Assembly (NCBI GenBank): GCA_021848345.1 | Contig: JAJZUV010000024.1 | Span: 1-40,126 of the forward strand | Length of the DNA: 40,126 bases | Reading direction: 5' to 3' | From: Pseudomonadota bacterium | Lineage (GTDB): Bacteria > Pseudomonadota > Gammaproteobacteria > Burkholderiales > Burkholderiaceae_C | Shown: in pieces, positions 25,685 to 34,300 of the stretch | How positions within the stretch are numbered: the stretch's first letter is position 1 | How the letters are laid out: every line of letters starts with the position of its first letter | Program-made: the position numbers and the translations under genes | Notes under the pieces: generated by a model | The model's input: only the letters and a program-made list of their open reading frames with translations | Database searches by the model: none | What the model was told of the DNA's origin: nothing

Positions 25685-25690
25685 ATTGTA
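25685..25690 (-). promoter_or_regulatory. -10 box of ffs
   Basis: TACAAT on the minus strand ends 7 nt before the first paired base of the SRP RNA, exactly where a -10 should be for a start at about 25677-25679. The -35 region (about 25703-25713) is poor. Confidence 0.6.
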
Positions 25691-25696
25691 AGCATG

Positions 25697-25714
25697 CCGC
25701 ACGGTTGCGTGCGG
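25697..25714. repeat. 6-bp inverted repeat between ffs and dnaX promoters
   Basis: CCGCAC and GTGCGG are perfect inverted arms with a 6-base spacer, lying where the -35 regions of both divergent promoters would be. It could be an operator or simply a chance palindrome in GC-rich DNA. Confidence 0.45.
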
Positions 25715-25725
25715 TGGGGGCCCCT

Positions 25726-25731
25726 TACAAT
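25726..25731 (+). promoter_or_regulatory. -10 box 7 nt before dnaX start
   Basis: TACAAT ends 7 nt before the dnaX ATG (spacer CCCCTCC), so transcription would start at or beside the start codon. The spacer has no purine-rich Shine-Dalgarno. It is the dnaX-side twin of the identical TACAAT box facing ffs. Confidence 0.5.
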
Positions 25732-25738
25732 CCCCTCC

Positions 25739-27646
25739 ATGTCGAGTACCGTGCTGGCGCGCAAGTGGCGCCCCAAGACCTTCGCCACCCTGGTCGGGCA
25801 GGACCACGTGGTGCGCGCGCTCACCCACGCGCTGCAACGGCGGCGCCTGCATCATGCCTATCTGTTCACCGGCACGCGCGGCGTGGGCAAGACCACCATC
25901 GCGCGCATTCTGGCCAAGTCGCTGAATTGCACCGGAGCCGACGGGCAGGGCGACATCACCGCCGAACCCTGCGGCGTGTGTCCTTCGTGCACGGAGATCG
26001 ACGCCGGTCGTTTCGTCGACTACATCGAACTCGACGCCGCCTCCAACCGGGGCGTCGACGACATGACGCGCCTGCTCGAGCAGGCGGTCTACAAGCCGAC
26101 GGCCGGGCGCTTCAAGGTCTACATGATCGACGAAGTGCACATGCTGTCGAACCACGCGTTCAACGCCATGCTGAAGACGCTCGAGGAGCCTCCGCAGCAG
26201 GTGATGTTCGTGCTCGCCACCACCGATCCGCAGAAGGTGCCGGTGACGGTGCTCAGCCGCTGCCTGCAGTTCGCGCTCAAGTCGGTGCCCCCGGCGGCCG
26301 TGGCCGGGCATCTGCAGCAGGTGCTGGGCGCCGAGGGCGTGGAATTCGAGCCCGCGGCGCTGCAGGCGCTGGGCCGCGCGGCGCGCGGTTCGATGCGCGA
26401 TGCGCTGTCGCTGACCGACCAGGCCATCGCCTTCGATGCCGGGCGGGTGAGCGTCGACGGCGTGCGCCAGATGCTCGGCGCGGTCGATTCCGGCTACCTG
26501 TTCGACCTGCTGCGTGCGCTCGCCCGCGGCGACGCGCAGGCGCTGCTCGAACTGGCCGAGAGCATGGACCAGCGTGCGCTGTCGCTGCCGCAGGCGCTGG
26601 AGGACCTGGCCGCGCTGCTGCAGCGCCTGGCCGTGCTGCAGGTGCTGCCGCAAAGCCTGGACGAGAGCGACCCCGACGCCGCCGCGCTGCGCGAACTGGC
26701 CGCCGCCTTGTCGCCGGAGAGCCTGCAACTGGCCTACAGCATGGTGCTGCAGGGGCGCGGCGAACTGGGCCTGGCCCCGGATGCGCTGTGCGGCTTCAGC
26801 ATGGTGCTGCTGCGCCTGCTGTCCTTCGCCCCGGTGGCCACGGCGTCGGCCGCGCGGGGGCTCGACGCGCTGGAGCGAGCGGCTTCGCGTCCGCACGGGG
26901 ACGCCCCGACGCATCGCACGTCGTCCGGCGCGCCGCAGGCGCAGTCGTTGCGCCAGGGCGAGGCGGAGGCTGCGCCCACGCGCCGCGCCGCGCCCGAGGC
27001 GACGCCGTCCGCGCAGTCGGAAGCGGAACCCGAACCCGAACCCGAGCCTGCGCGCGGGCTCGCCGCGGACGCCGACGCGCAGCCGATTCCGGAGCGCGCG
27101 GCCGGGGACGATTCCGGGCACGTGTCCACAGGCGCGGACGCTCATGATCCCGCGCACGAGGCCGCGGAGGTCTCGGATGCGACCGCGCCCGGGGCCCCGC
27201 GCGCGCCGAATCCGGTGTCCGCGCCGCGGGCCGCGGAGGTGGAGCCCACGGCGCTCGGCGGGCAGTCCGGCGAGGTGGAGGATTGGCCCGAGCTTGCGCG
27301 CGAGCTGCCGCTGGTGGCGCTGGCGCGCAGCCTGGCGCTGCAGAGCGAATGGGTGGGCGTGCGGGACGGAGCGTGGGTGTTGCGAGTGCCCAGCGAGCAA
27401 TACACCCGCGCCGGAGCGCTGGAGCGCGTGCAGGCCGCGCTGTCCGATCGGTTCGGGCGGGCGATCGAATTGCGCGTGGAGGTGGGGGCGGTGCGCGACA
27501 CCGCGCATCTGCGCGCGGCGGCGCTGCGCGCGCAGCGCCAGCAGGAAGCCGAGCAGACCATCGCCGCGGATCCGCTGGTGCGTCAACTGGTCGACGAGCT
27601 GGGGGCGCAGATCGTGCCCGGCTCGGTACGGCCGCTGGATGCGTGA
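25739..27646 (+). CDS. dnaX: DNA polymerase III subunit tau (DnaX)
   Basis: DnaX is the AAA+ motor of the clamp loader; full-length tau also couples polymerase cores and DnaB. The 635 residues have Walker A GTRGVGKTT (45-53), zinc ligands Cys64, Cys78, Cys81 and Cys84 (CGVCPSC), Walker B IDEVHMLS, the LSRCLQF sensor block and GSMRDALSLTDQA sensor 2. The collar domain runs to about 370, followed by a low-complexity Ala/Glu/Pro linker (about 380-510, with an EPEPEPEPA run) and the tau-specific C-terminal domain (WPELARELPLVALARSLALQSEW). I find no A-AAA-AAG slippery heptamer, indeed no run of four A's, so an E. coli-style frameshift to gamma is not supported. It leads dnaX-ybaB-recR. Confidence 0.97.
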   Translation: MSSTVLARKWRPKTFATLVGQDHVVRALTHALQRRRLHHAYLFTGTRGVGKTTIARILAKSLNCTGADGQGDITAEPCGVCPSCTEIDAGRFVDYIELDAASNRGVDDMTRLLEQAVYKPTAGRFKVYMIDEVHMLSNHAFNAMLKTLEEPPQQVMFVLATTDPQKVPVTVLSRCLQFALKSVPPAAVAGHLQQVLGAEGVEFEPAALQALGRAARGSMRDALSLTDQAIAFDAGRVSVDGVRQMLGAVDSGYLFDLLRALARGDAQALLELAESMDQRALSLPQALEDLAALLQRLAVLQVLPQSLDESDPDAAALRELAAALSPESLQLAYSMVLQGRGELGLAPDALCGFSMVLLRLLSFAPVATASAARGLDALERAASRPHGDAPTHRTSSGAPQAQSLRQGEAEAAPTRRAAPEATPSAQSEAEPEPEPEPARGLAADADAQPIPERAAGDDSGHVSTGADAHDPAHEAAEVSDATAPGAPRAPNPVSAPRAAEVEPTALGGQSGEVEDWPELARELPLVALARSLALQSEWVGVRDGAWVLRVPSEQYTRAGALERVQAALSDRFGRAIELRVEVGAVRDTAHLRAAALRAQRQQEAEQTIAADPLVRQLVDELGAQIVPGSVRPLDA

Positions 27647-27736
27647 TGCGATTCATGGCGTCGTCCCGGTCCGCCGGGGCGGCATTTCTTCGCGGCCGAC
27701 GGCGCCGCAGCGAACATTCCGGACTCAGGAGTTTTC

Positions 27737-28066
27737 ATGTTCAACAAGGGACAACTGTCGGGCCTGATGAAGCAGGCCCAGGCGATGCAGGACAACATCA
27801 AGCGCGTGCAGGAGGAACTCGGGCGCATCGAGGTCGAGGGCCAGTCCGGCGCCGGCCTGGTGAAGGTGCTGATGAGCTGCAAGCACGAGGTGCGCCGGGT
27901 GAGCATCGACCCCAGCCTGCTGGGCGAGGATCGGGACATGCTGGAGGACCTGGTGGCGGCCGCGTTCAACGACGGGCTGCGCCGGGCCGAGGCCACCGCG
28001 CAGGAGAAGATGTCCGCCGCCACCGCCGGCATGCCGCTGCCTCCGGGCATGAAGCTGCCGTTCTGA
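27737..28066 (+). CDS. ybaB: YbaB/EbfC nucleoid-associated protein
   Basis: This 109-residue dimeric DNA-binding protein of the YbaB/EbfC family has the N-terminal helix [27 protein letters not shown], the core [28 protein letters not shown], and the C-terminal tail [16 protein letters not shown], which is nearly invariant in the family. A good AGGAG ribosome-binding site lies 5 nt before the ATG. It sits 90 bp after dnaX and 106 bp before recR, the conserved order across Proteobacteria. The protein is often linked to RecR function and nucleoid organisation. Identification is firm; the cellular role is only partly understood. Confidence 0.96.
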   Translation: MFNKGQLSGLMKQAQAMQDNIKRVQEELGRIEVEGQSGAGLVKVLMSCKHEVRRVSIDPSLLGEDRDMLEDLVAAAFNDGLRRAEATAQEKMSAATAGMPLPPGMKLPF

Positions 28067-28067
28067 T

Positions 28068-28088
28068 CCCGGCCGGGACCCGGCCGGG
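28068..28088. repeat. Tandem copies of palindrome CCCGGCCGGG after ybaB
   Basis: Two copies of the 10-bp palindrome CCCGGCCGGG lie 1 nt apart just after the ybaB stop codon, in a very GC-rich ybaB-recR spacer. They can form a strong hairpin in RNA, but there is no T-run, so it is not a classical terminator. Confidence 0.5.
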
Positions 28089-28172
28089 CCCGGCCCGCCC
28101 CGCGAACCGTGCCGGCCATGCCGGCGCGGTCGCCCGCATCCCGCAACGCCTCGTCTCAGCCCGGAGAGCCCC

Positions 28173-28787
28173 TTGAATCATCCGCAGGCCCCCACGCAAG
28201 TGCCGGCGCTCGATGCGCTGGTGGACGCGCTGCGCGCCTTGCCCGGCGTCGGGCCGAAGACCGCGGCGCGCATGGCCTACCACCTGCTGCAGCACGATCG
28301 CGAGGCGGCCGAGGCCCTGCAGTTGTCGCTGCAGCGCGCGCTGCAGGCGATCCGCCGCTGCGGCATGTGCAACACCTACACCGAGTCGGACATCTGCGCC
28401 ACCTGCTCCGACCCCCGTCGCGACCGGCGCCTGCTGTGCATCGTCGAGACCCCCGCGGACCAGGCGGCGGTGGAACAGTCGATGGGCTACCGCGGCCTGT
28501 ACTTCGTGCTGATGGGCCGGCTCAGCCCGCTGGACGGCATGGGGCCGAAGGACATCGGGCTGGATCGCCTGGTGCAGCGCCTGCGCGCAGACGTGGTGGA
28601 AGAGATCATCCTGGCCACGAATTTCACCAACGAGGGCGAGGCCACGGCCCACGTGATCGCGGAAACCCTGCGGCCGCTGGACCTGCGCATCACCCGCCTG
28701 GCGCGGGGCGTGCCCTCGGGGGCCGAACTCGAATACGTGGACCTCGGCACCATCGCTCGCGCCCTGGTGGATCGTCGCGGCGCCTGA
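28173..28787 (+). CDS. recR: Recombination protein RecR
   Basis: RecR forms a ring with RecO (and RecF) that loads RecA on gapped, SSB-coated DNA. The 204 residues carry the helix-hairpin-helix [20 protein letters not shown] (20-39), the zinc finger [16 protein letters not shown] (Cys63, Cys66, Cys75, Cys78), and the Toprim domain ([44 protein letters not shown]). The C-terminus [23 protein letters not shown] is typical. I chose the TTG at 28173 because a GGAGAG ribosome-binding site lies 4 nt upstream and the length fits; no ATG is available near. Its stop overlaps the next gene's ATG by one base. Confidence 0.95.
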   Translation: MNHPQAPTQVPALDALVDALRALPGVGPKTAARMAYHLLQHDREAAEALQLSLQRALQAIRRCGMCNTYTESDICATCSDPRRDRRLLCIVETPADQAAVEQSMGYRGLYFVLMGRLSPLDGMGPKDIGLDRLVQRLRADVVEEIILATNFTNEGEATAHVIAETLRPLDLRITRLARGVPSGAELEYVDLGTIARALVDRRGA

Positions 28788-29482
28788 TGGAGCCGCCCAC
28801 GGTTCCGAAGCCCACGCAGGAACCCTGCGCGCTGCCCGGGCTGTACCTGATCACACCGCAGCCCGGGGCCGACGACGCGCGCTTCCTGCAGGAACTGCAC
28901 GCAAGCCTGGCGGCGCATGCGCCGGGCTCGCTGCTGGTGCAGTTCCGCGCCCACGGCCTGGAGCCCGAACACTGGCTGGCGCTGGCAGGCGAAGTGCTGC
29001 GCCGCTGCCGCGCGCATGACGCGCGCCTGGTGCTCGGCGCCGGCGGACTGCCGCGCGCCACTCCGGCGCAGTTCATGCGCAGCTTGCGCGACCTCGGCGC
29101 CGACGGCTTGCACCTGCCGTCACGCATGCTGCGGGAGCCGGCATGGCGCGAGGCCTGCGGCGACGACTCCGCGCGGCCGCTGCTGGCGGCGTCCTGTCAC
29201 GACGCGGGGCAACTGCAGGCGGCGCGGGCGCTGGGCGCCACGCTCGCCACCGTCTCGCCGGTGCTGCCCACGGCCAGCCATCCCGGCGCGGCCGGGCTGG
29301 GCTGGGAGAGGCTGCGCGAGCTATGCGTGCAGGCCTGCCTGCCGGTGTACGCGCTGGGCGGGCTGGACGTCCGGCATGCCTCGAGCGCGCGCGCGGCCGG
29401 GGCCGCGGGCATCGCGGCCATTCGGGGTCTGTGGCTCGGCAACGCACAGGCCGCGCACGGGCCACGGACAGGCAGCGGGTAA
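28787..29482 (+). CDS. Thiamine-phosphate-synthase-like TIM-barrel protein
   Basis: This 231-residue protein is similar to ThiE/TenI TIM barrels: GLYLITPQPG at the N-terminus, GADGLHLPSRML, LLAASCHDAGQLQAARALGATLATVSPVLPT and VYALGGLDV. It diverges where true ThiE binds the pyrimidine pyrophosphate: instead of GPIFPTxTK it has SPVLPTASHPGAAGLGW. That form is what I know from the C-terminal half of MutT-TMP synthase fusion proteins of Proteobacteria. Here it stands alone with no Nudix domain. It is translationally coupled to recR (one-base overlap). I therefore do not call it thiE; thiamine-phosphate synthesis is doubtful, and the ligand is unknown. Confidence 0.75.
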   Translation: MEPPTVPKPTQEPCALPGLYLITPQPGADDARFLQELHASLAAHAPGSLLVQFRAHGLEPEHWLALAGEVLRRCRAHDARLVLGAGGLPRATPAQFMRSLRDLGADGLHLPSRMLREPAWREACGDDSARPLLAASCHDAGQLQAARALGATLATVSPVLPTASHPGAAGLGWERLRELCVQACLPVYALGGLDVRHASSARAAGAAGIAAIRGLWLGNAQAAHGPRTGSG

Positions 29483-29510
29483 GCGCCGGGTAGGCGGCGC
29501 CCGGGCGGCG

Positions 29511-29516
29511 TAATAT
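29511..29516 (+). promoter_or_regulatory. Candidate -10 for the NHL-repeat gene
   Basis: TAATAT, 33 nt before the NHL-protein ATG, is an AT-rich hexamer in a GC-rich gap that follows the TMP-synthase-like gene. No clear -35 is visible. Confidence 0.3.
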
Positions 29517-29549
29517 TCGCGCATTCGCATCTACGCAAATGTCCGTCCC

Positions 29550-30629
29550 ATGATCCCGCACCGCCGCCAGTTCCTGCAAGCCGCCTGCACCGTTGCCGCC
29601 TTCGGCGCCGCGCCCTGGCCGGCGAGCGCGTGGGCCGCGCAGCCGGGCAGTCTCGGCGTGTGGGCGGGCGATCCGCGCCAGCATGGGCATGTCGATGCGG
29701 CGGGCGCCGCCGCGCGGTTCTTCGACCCCCGCGGCTTGTGCGCCGATGCGCAGGGGGGCGTGCTGGTGGCGGACGCCGCCAATGCCATGGTGCGGCGCAT
29801 CGCGGCCGATGGGACGGTGAGCAGCCTCGCCGGCGTGCCGGAATTGCGCAAGACCGTGGAAGGGCCCGCCGCCAAGGCCGGATTCGTGGGGCCCGACGCC
29901 GTGGCCGTTGGGGCCGACGGCAGCGTCTACGTCGCCGACTCCTACGCCAACACGCTGCGCGTCCTGCGCGACGGCGTGGTGAGCCTGCTGGCCGGGGCCG
30001 ACCAGTTGCCCGGCTACGCCGACGGGGCCGGCGCGCAGGCCCGCTTCAACCATCCGGTGGGTATCGCCGTCGACCCGCGCAGCGGCGACCTGCTGGTGGC
30101 CGACGCCTACAACCACACCATCCGCCGCGTCGGGCGCGACGGCCTGGTGTCCACGCTGGCGGGCACGCCGGGCATCAACGAACACCGCGACGGCCCGGTG
30201 GGCCACGCCCTGTTCAACACCCCGGTGGGAATCGCCGTGCACGGCGACGGCAGCATCTATGTCAGCGAGTACTTCAACCACGACATACGGCGCATCACCC
30301 CGCGGGGAGAGGTGAGCACGGTGGCGGGCATGCCCGGCAAGCCCGGCGATGTCGACGGGCCGGGCCCGCGGGCGCAATTGCGCCGCCCCCAGCAGATCGC
30401 CTTCGACGCCACCGGGGTGCTCTACATCGCCGACGCCGGCAACCTGAAGCTGCGCGCGCTGGGCAGCGACGGGGTGCTGCGCACGGTGGCCGGGCGCGCC
30501 GGCGGCGAACTCGCCGCACCGGGGCCGTTGCCGGCCGCGCTGGGCGCGCCCTATGGCGTGGCCCCCGGGCCGGGCGGGAGCGTCGCCGTCAGCAGCGGCC
30601 AGGCCGTGCTGCTCGTGCGCGGCGTCTAG
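29550..30629 (+). CDS. Tat-exported NHL-repeat beta-propeller protein
   Basis: This 359-residue protein begins with a twin-arginine-like signal (HRRQFLQAACTVAAFGAAPWPASAWAA, cleavage near residue 30). The mature part is a run of NHL-type propeller blades, each with a pattern like PxGIAVDxxGxLYVADxxNHxIRRI: FFDPRGLCADAQGGVLVADAAN, FVGPDAVAVGADGSVYVADSY, FNHPVGIAVDPRSGDLLVADAYNH, FNTPVGIAVHGDGSIYVSEYFNH and LRRPQQIAFDATGVLYIADAGN. Five or six blades are visible, so the propeller is probably six-bladed. It would act in the periplasm. No catalytic residues are recognisable, and NHL propellers may bind ligands or proteins or act as lyases or lactonases. The neighbours give no clue; the function is unknown. 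Confidence 0.85.
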   Translation: MIPHRRQFLQAACTVAAFGAAPWPASAWAAQPGSLGVWAGDPRQHGHVDAAGAAARFFDPRGLCADAQGGVLVADAANAMVRRIAADGTVSSLAGVPELRKTVEGPAAKAGFVGPDAVAVGADGSVYVADSYANTLRVLRDGVVSLLAGADQLPGYADGAGAQARFNHPVGIAVDPRSGDLLVADAYNHTIRRVGRDGLVSTLAGTPGINEHRDGPVGHALFNTPVGIAVHGDGSIYVSEYFNHDIRRITPRGEVSTVAGMPGKPGDVDGPGPRAQLRRPQQIAFDATGVLYIADAGNLKLRALGSDGVLRTVAGRAGGELAAPGPLPAALGAPYGVAPGPGGSVAVSSGQAVLLVRGV

Positions 30630-30711
30630 TGTCCTGTCCCGCTAATAACCGTCATTTCGCTGGGCCGTATCGGGGCGCAGGCAAGGCGCCCAATCCAAGG
30701 CCAGGCCGGCA
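30630..30711. other. Intergenic stretch, compositionally odd, no gene
   Basis: The 82 bases between the NHL gene and queF begin with a stretch (TGTCCTGTCCCGCTAATAAC) that is much less GC-rich than the flanks. I see no terminator hairpin with a T-run for either convergent gene. It may be a remnant of a repeated or mobile sequence, but nothing confirms that here. Confidence 0.3.
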
Positions 30712-31224
30712 TCAGCGCGCCCCGGGCAGCGCGGGCTGGGCGGTGGCGAAGCGGCTCAGGTCCACCGTGGGCGCCTGCTTCCAGCCGCGCTTGCGGTGTT
30801 CCACCACCACGTTGGTGTAGATGCCCCCGCGCACGTACCACTGCGCGGTCACGCGCAGGTAGCGCGGCGCGATGGCCTTCACGATGTCGTCCAGGATCGT
30901 GTTGGTCACCTTCTCGTGGAACGCGCCCTCGTTGCGGTAGCTCCACATGTACAGCTTCAGGCTCTTGAGCTCGATGCAGGTGCGGTCGGGAATGATGTCC
31001 AGGTCGATGCGCGCGAAGTCGGGCTGGCCGGTCAGCGGGCACAGGCAGGTGAACTCGGGCACCTGCATGTGGATGTGGTAGTCGCGCTCGGGAGCCGGGT
31101 TCGGGAACACCTGCAGGGTCTTGCCGGGCTGCGCGACCCGGGACGGGGCGCGCTGGGTCGCGGCGGGCCCGGAGCGCTCGGGGCTCTCGGACTTCCTGGG
31201 GTTCCTGGTGCTCTTGGTGCTCAT
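30712..31224 (-). CDS. queF: NADPH-dependent preQ0 reductase QueF
   Basis: QueF reduces 7-cyano-7-deazaguanine (preQ0) to preQ1, the step before tRNA incorporation in queuosine synthesis. The 170 residues are the unimodular YkvM-type form, with an N-terminal low-complexity extension of about 35 residues. The catalytic motif [13 protein letters not shown] (58-70) has the thioimide cysteine at Cys62 and Asp69; the QueF signature [20 protein letters not shown] gives Glu85 and His103. The ATG at 31224 is the first start after a GATAAT box. queG for the final step is in the same window at 3929-5095, but the two are not in one operon. Confidence 0.94.
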   Translation of the reverse strand: MSTKSTRNPRKSESPERSGPAATQRAPSRVAQPGKTLQVFPNPAPERDYHIHMQVPEFTCLCPLTGQPDFARIDLDIIPDRTCIELKSLKLYMWSYRNEGAFHEKVTNTILDDIVKAIAPRYLRVTAQWYVRGGIYTNVVVEHRKRGWKQAPTVDLSRFATAQPALPGAR

Positions 31225-31257
31225 GGTGGCTGGGGCGCTGCGAACGGGGAAACGGGC

Positions 31258-31263
31258 ATTATC
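31258..31263 (-). promoter_or_regulatory. Candidate -10 for queF
   Basis: GATAAT on the minus strand, about 33 nt before the queF ATG. The -35 region is poor. I looked for and did not find a preQ1 riboswitch-like structure in the short leader. Confidence 0.35.
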
Positions 31264-31311
31264 GGGCAGCCGGCGCGGGGCCGCAGGCGAATCGCGGCGC
31301 GGCGCGGATGC

Positions 31312-31317
31312 TATCAT
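31312..31317 (+). promoter_or_regulatory. Candidate -10 upstream of smc
   Basis: TATCAT on the plus strand, 66 nt before the smc GTG. Its expected start site (about 31324) coincides with the first base of the hairpin at 31324-31341. No good -35 is visible. Confidence 0.32.
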
Positions 31318-31323
31318 GGGCCG

Positions 31324-31352
31324 ATGCGGCTGGAGCCGCATATTTTTCGTTT
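31324..31352 (+). terminator. Terminator-like hairpin with T-run in the smc leader
   Basis: ATGCGGC and GCCGCAT form a perfect 7-bp stem around TGGA, followed directly by ATTTTTCGTTT. On the plus strand this has the form of an intrinsic terminator, yet it lies 43 nt before the smc GTG and no plus-strand gene ends within about 690 bp upstream. It could be an attenuator, end a short RNA, or stabilise the 5' end of the smc mRNA. Confidence 0.6.
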
Positions 31353-31383
31353 GAAATCCGTAAGTTAAGCGAGTTTCAGCAAC

Positions 31384-34300
31384 GTGCGACTGTCCACCAT
31401 CAAGCTCGCCGGGTTCAAGTCCTTCGCCGAACCGGCGGCGTTCAATCTGCCGGGGCGGCGCGTGGGCGTGGTGGGTCCCAACGGCTGCGGAAAGTCCAAC
31501 ATCATCGATGCCGTGCGCTGGGTGCTCGGCGAATCGCGCGCCGCCGAGCTGCGCGGGGACTCGATGCTGGACGTGATCTTCAACGGCTCCGGCTCGCGCA
31601 AGCCGGCCGGGCGCTGCAGCGTGGAGCTGGTGTTCGACAACAGCGACCACCGGGTCAGCGGCAGTTTCGGCCAGTACACCGAGATCGCCGTCAAGCGGGT
31701 GCTCACGCGAGACGGCGGATCGAGCTATTTCATCAACAACCAGCCGGTGCGCCGGCGCGATGTGCAGGACATTTTCCTGGGCACGGGCCTGGGCTCGCGT
31801 TCCTACGCCATCATCGGCCAGGGCACGATCAGCCGCATCATCGAGTCCCGCCCCGAGGAACTGCGGGTGATGCTGGAGGAAGCGGCCGGGGTGTCCAAGT
31901 ACAAGGAACGCCGGCGCGAGACCGAGAACCGCCTGCACGGCACGCGCGAGAACCTGCAGCGCGTGCACGACATCCTGCGCGAACTCGGCGGCCAGCTCGA
32001 CAAGCTCGAGCAGCAGGCGGCGGTGGCGCAGCGCTACCGCGAACTGCAGGAGCAGAGCCAGTTCAGCCAGCACGCGCTGTGGCTGCTGCGCCTGCGCGAG
32101 GCCGAGCAGCGCCAGGCGCGCCTGCGCGAACAGGGCGGGCGCGCACAGCTGGACCTGGACCAGCACACGGCGCGCCTGCGCGCGACCGAGGCCGAACTGG
32201 AGCAACTGCGCCAGGCGCAGTACGCCTCCGCCGAGGCCCTCAACGGCGCGCAGGCCGAGGTGTACGCGGCGCAGGCCGAGGTGGCGCGCCTGGAGGCGGA
32301 GATCCGCTTCGTCGTGGAAGCGCGCGAACGCGCGCAGCGCGGCCACGCCGAGTTGCAGGAACAGCTTGCCCAATGGCAGCAGCGCCAGCAGCAGGCGCGC
32401 GCCGATGCCGAGACGGCGGCCATCGAGATCGAGACCGCCGAGCAGCTGCAGCAGCAGGCGGCGGCGCGCGTGGAGGAGCAGGGCGAGCTGATCCCGGCGC
32501 TGGAAGCGCGCCTGGCCGACGCCCAGATGCGCGCCGCGGAATGGCGGGCGCAGGCGGCCGCGGCGCAGCAGCGCCTGCAGGCCGAGGCCGAGCGCCAGCG
32601 CAACCTGGGCCAGCAGCGCCAGGCGGTGGAGCAGCGCATGCAGCGCCTGCAAAGCGAGCGCCGGCAACTCGCCGCGCCCGACGGCGCGCGCCTGGCCGAG
32701 CTGGAGCAGCAGCATGCCGTGCTGGGCACGGCCTGCGAGCGCGCGCAGGCCGCGGTGGACGAAGGGCGGCAACGCGTTCCGCGCCTGCAGGCCGAGCGCC
32801 AGCAGGCGCAGCAGCAGGCCCAGGAGGCCGCGGCCACGCTGACGGCCACCACGGCGCGCATGCACGCCCTGAAGGCCTTGCAGGAAAAGGTCATGACCGA
32901 AGGGCGGCTGCAGCCCTGGCTGGCCCGCCACGGGCTGGAGTCCATGGCCCGCCTGTGGAGTCGCATCCAGATCGAGCCGGGCTGGGAGGATGCGCTGGAG
33001 GCGGCGCTGCGCGAGCGGCTGGCGGCGCTCGAGCTGCACGCCCTGGAAGGCGCCGGCGCGCTGGCCGCCGATCCACCGCCGGCCAAGTTGAGTTTTTTCT
33101 CGCCGCCGCAGGGCGCGGTGCCGCCGCCCGCGCCGGCGGGCATGCGCGCGCTGTCGGCGCTGCTGCGCGTGGGAGATCCCGGCTTGCGCGCGGTGCTGGA
33201 GGACTGGCTGGCCGCCGTGTACACGGCCGATTCGCTGGCCCAGGCCCTGCAGCGCCGCGGCGAGCTGGCGCCGGGAGCCGTGCTGGCGACGCCGCAGGGG
33301 CATATGGTGGCCCGCCACAGCGTCAGCCTGTACGCGGCCGACAGCGAGCAGGCCGGGCTGCTCGCGAGGGCCCAGGAGATCGACAACCTGGAGCGCCAGC
33401 AGCGCGCCCAGCAGTTGCTGGCCGAGCAGGCGCAGGACGCGGCGGCGCAGGCGGAGGCTGAATTCGGGCGCGCGCAGGAGCAGCTCTCCCAGGCCGGGCG
33501 CGAATTGCAGTCGCTGACCCAGCAATCCCATGCCGTGCAGGTCGAGCGCCTGAAGCTGCAGCAACAGCAGCAGGAGGCCAGCGCCCGCGCCGAGCGTCTG
33601 GACGCCGACCTGGCCGAGTCGGCCGCGCAGGAGGAAGAACTGCAGATGCAGCTGGCCGAGAGCGAGGCGCGCTTCGAGCAGCTCGATGCCGAAGTGGGCA
33701 ACAGCCAGCAGCAGCATGCCGACCTCGATACCGCGGCCATGCGCGAGCAGTCCGAACTGAGCCAGGCGCGCACGCTGCTGCGCAACCTGGAGCAGGAACA
33801 GGCCGAGAGCGCCTACGCGGTGCGCAGCCTGCACCAGCGCATGGCCGACGCGCAGCGCATGGATGGCACCGCGCAGCAACAGATCGACGCCGCGCAGGAG
33901 CGTCTGCGCGCGGCCGAGCAGGAACTCGAGCGCCTGCACGACGAAAGCGCGCGGGCCGGTCTGCAGGATGCGCTGGAAGCGCGCGAGCAGGCGCAGCAGC
34001 GGCTGCATGCGCGGCGCACCGAGCACGACGAACTCAGCGCCAGGGTGCGCGCCACCGAGGAGCAGCGGGTGCTGCTGGAGCGCGAGCTGGAGCCGCTGCG
34101 CGCCGCCATCGGCCAGCGTCAGCTCGACGAGCAGGAGGCGCGGCTGCAGGCACAGCAGTTCGAGCAGCAGCTGGCCGAGGCCCAGGTCGACCTCGAAGGC
34201 CTGCGCCAGCAACTGGAGGCGCGCGCCGATCTGGCGCCGGAGCAGCTGGCGCGCGATGCCCAGCGCCTGCAACGCGAGATCGCCGCGCTGGGCGCGGTGA

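Noticed and set aside
28787..29482. Naming the recR-linked TIM barrel thiE
   Set aside because: The pyrophosphate-binding T-K motif of ThiE is replaced, so the symbol would overstate what the sequence shows.
31225..31257. preQ1 riboswitch in the queF leader
   Set aside because: The leader is only about 30 nt and lacks the A-rich tail and C-rich loop of known preQ1 aptamers.
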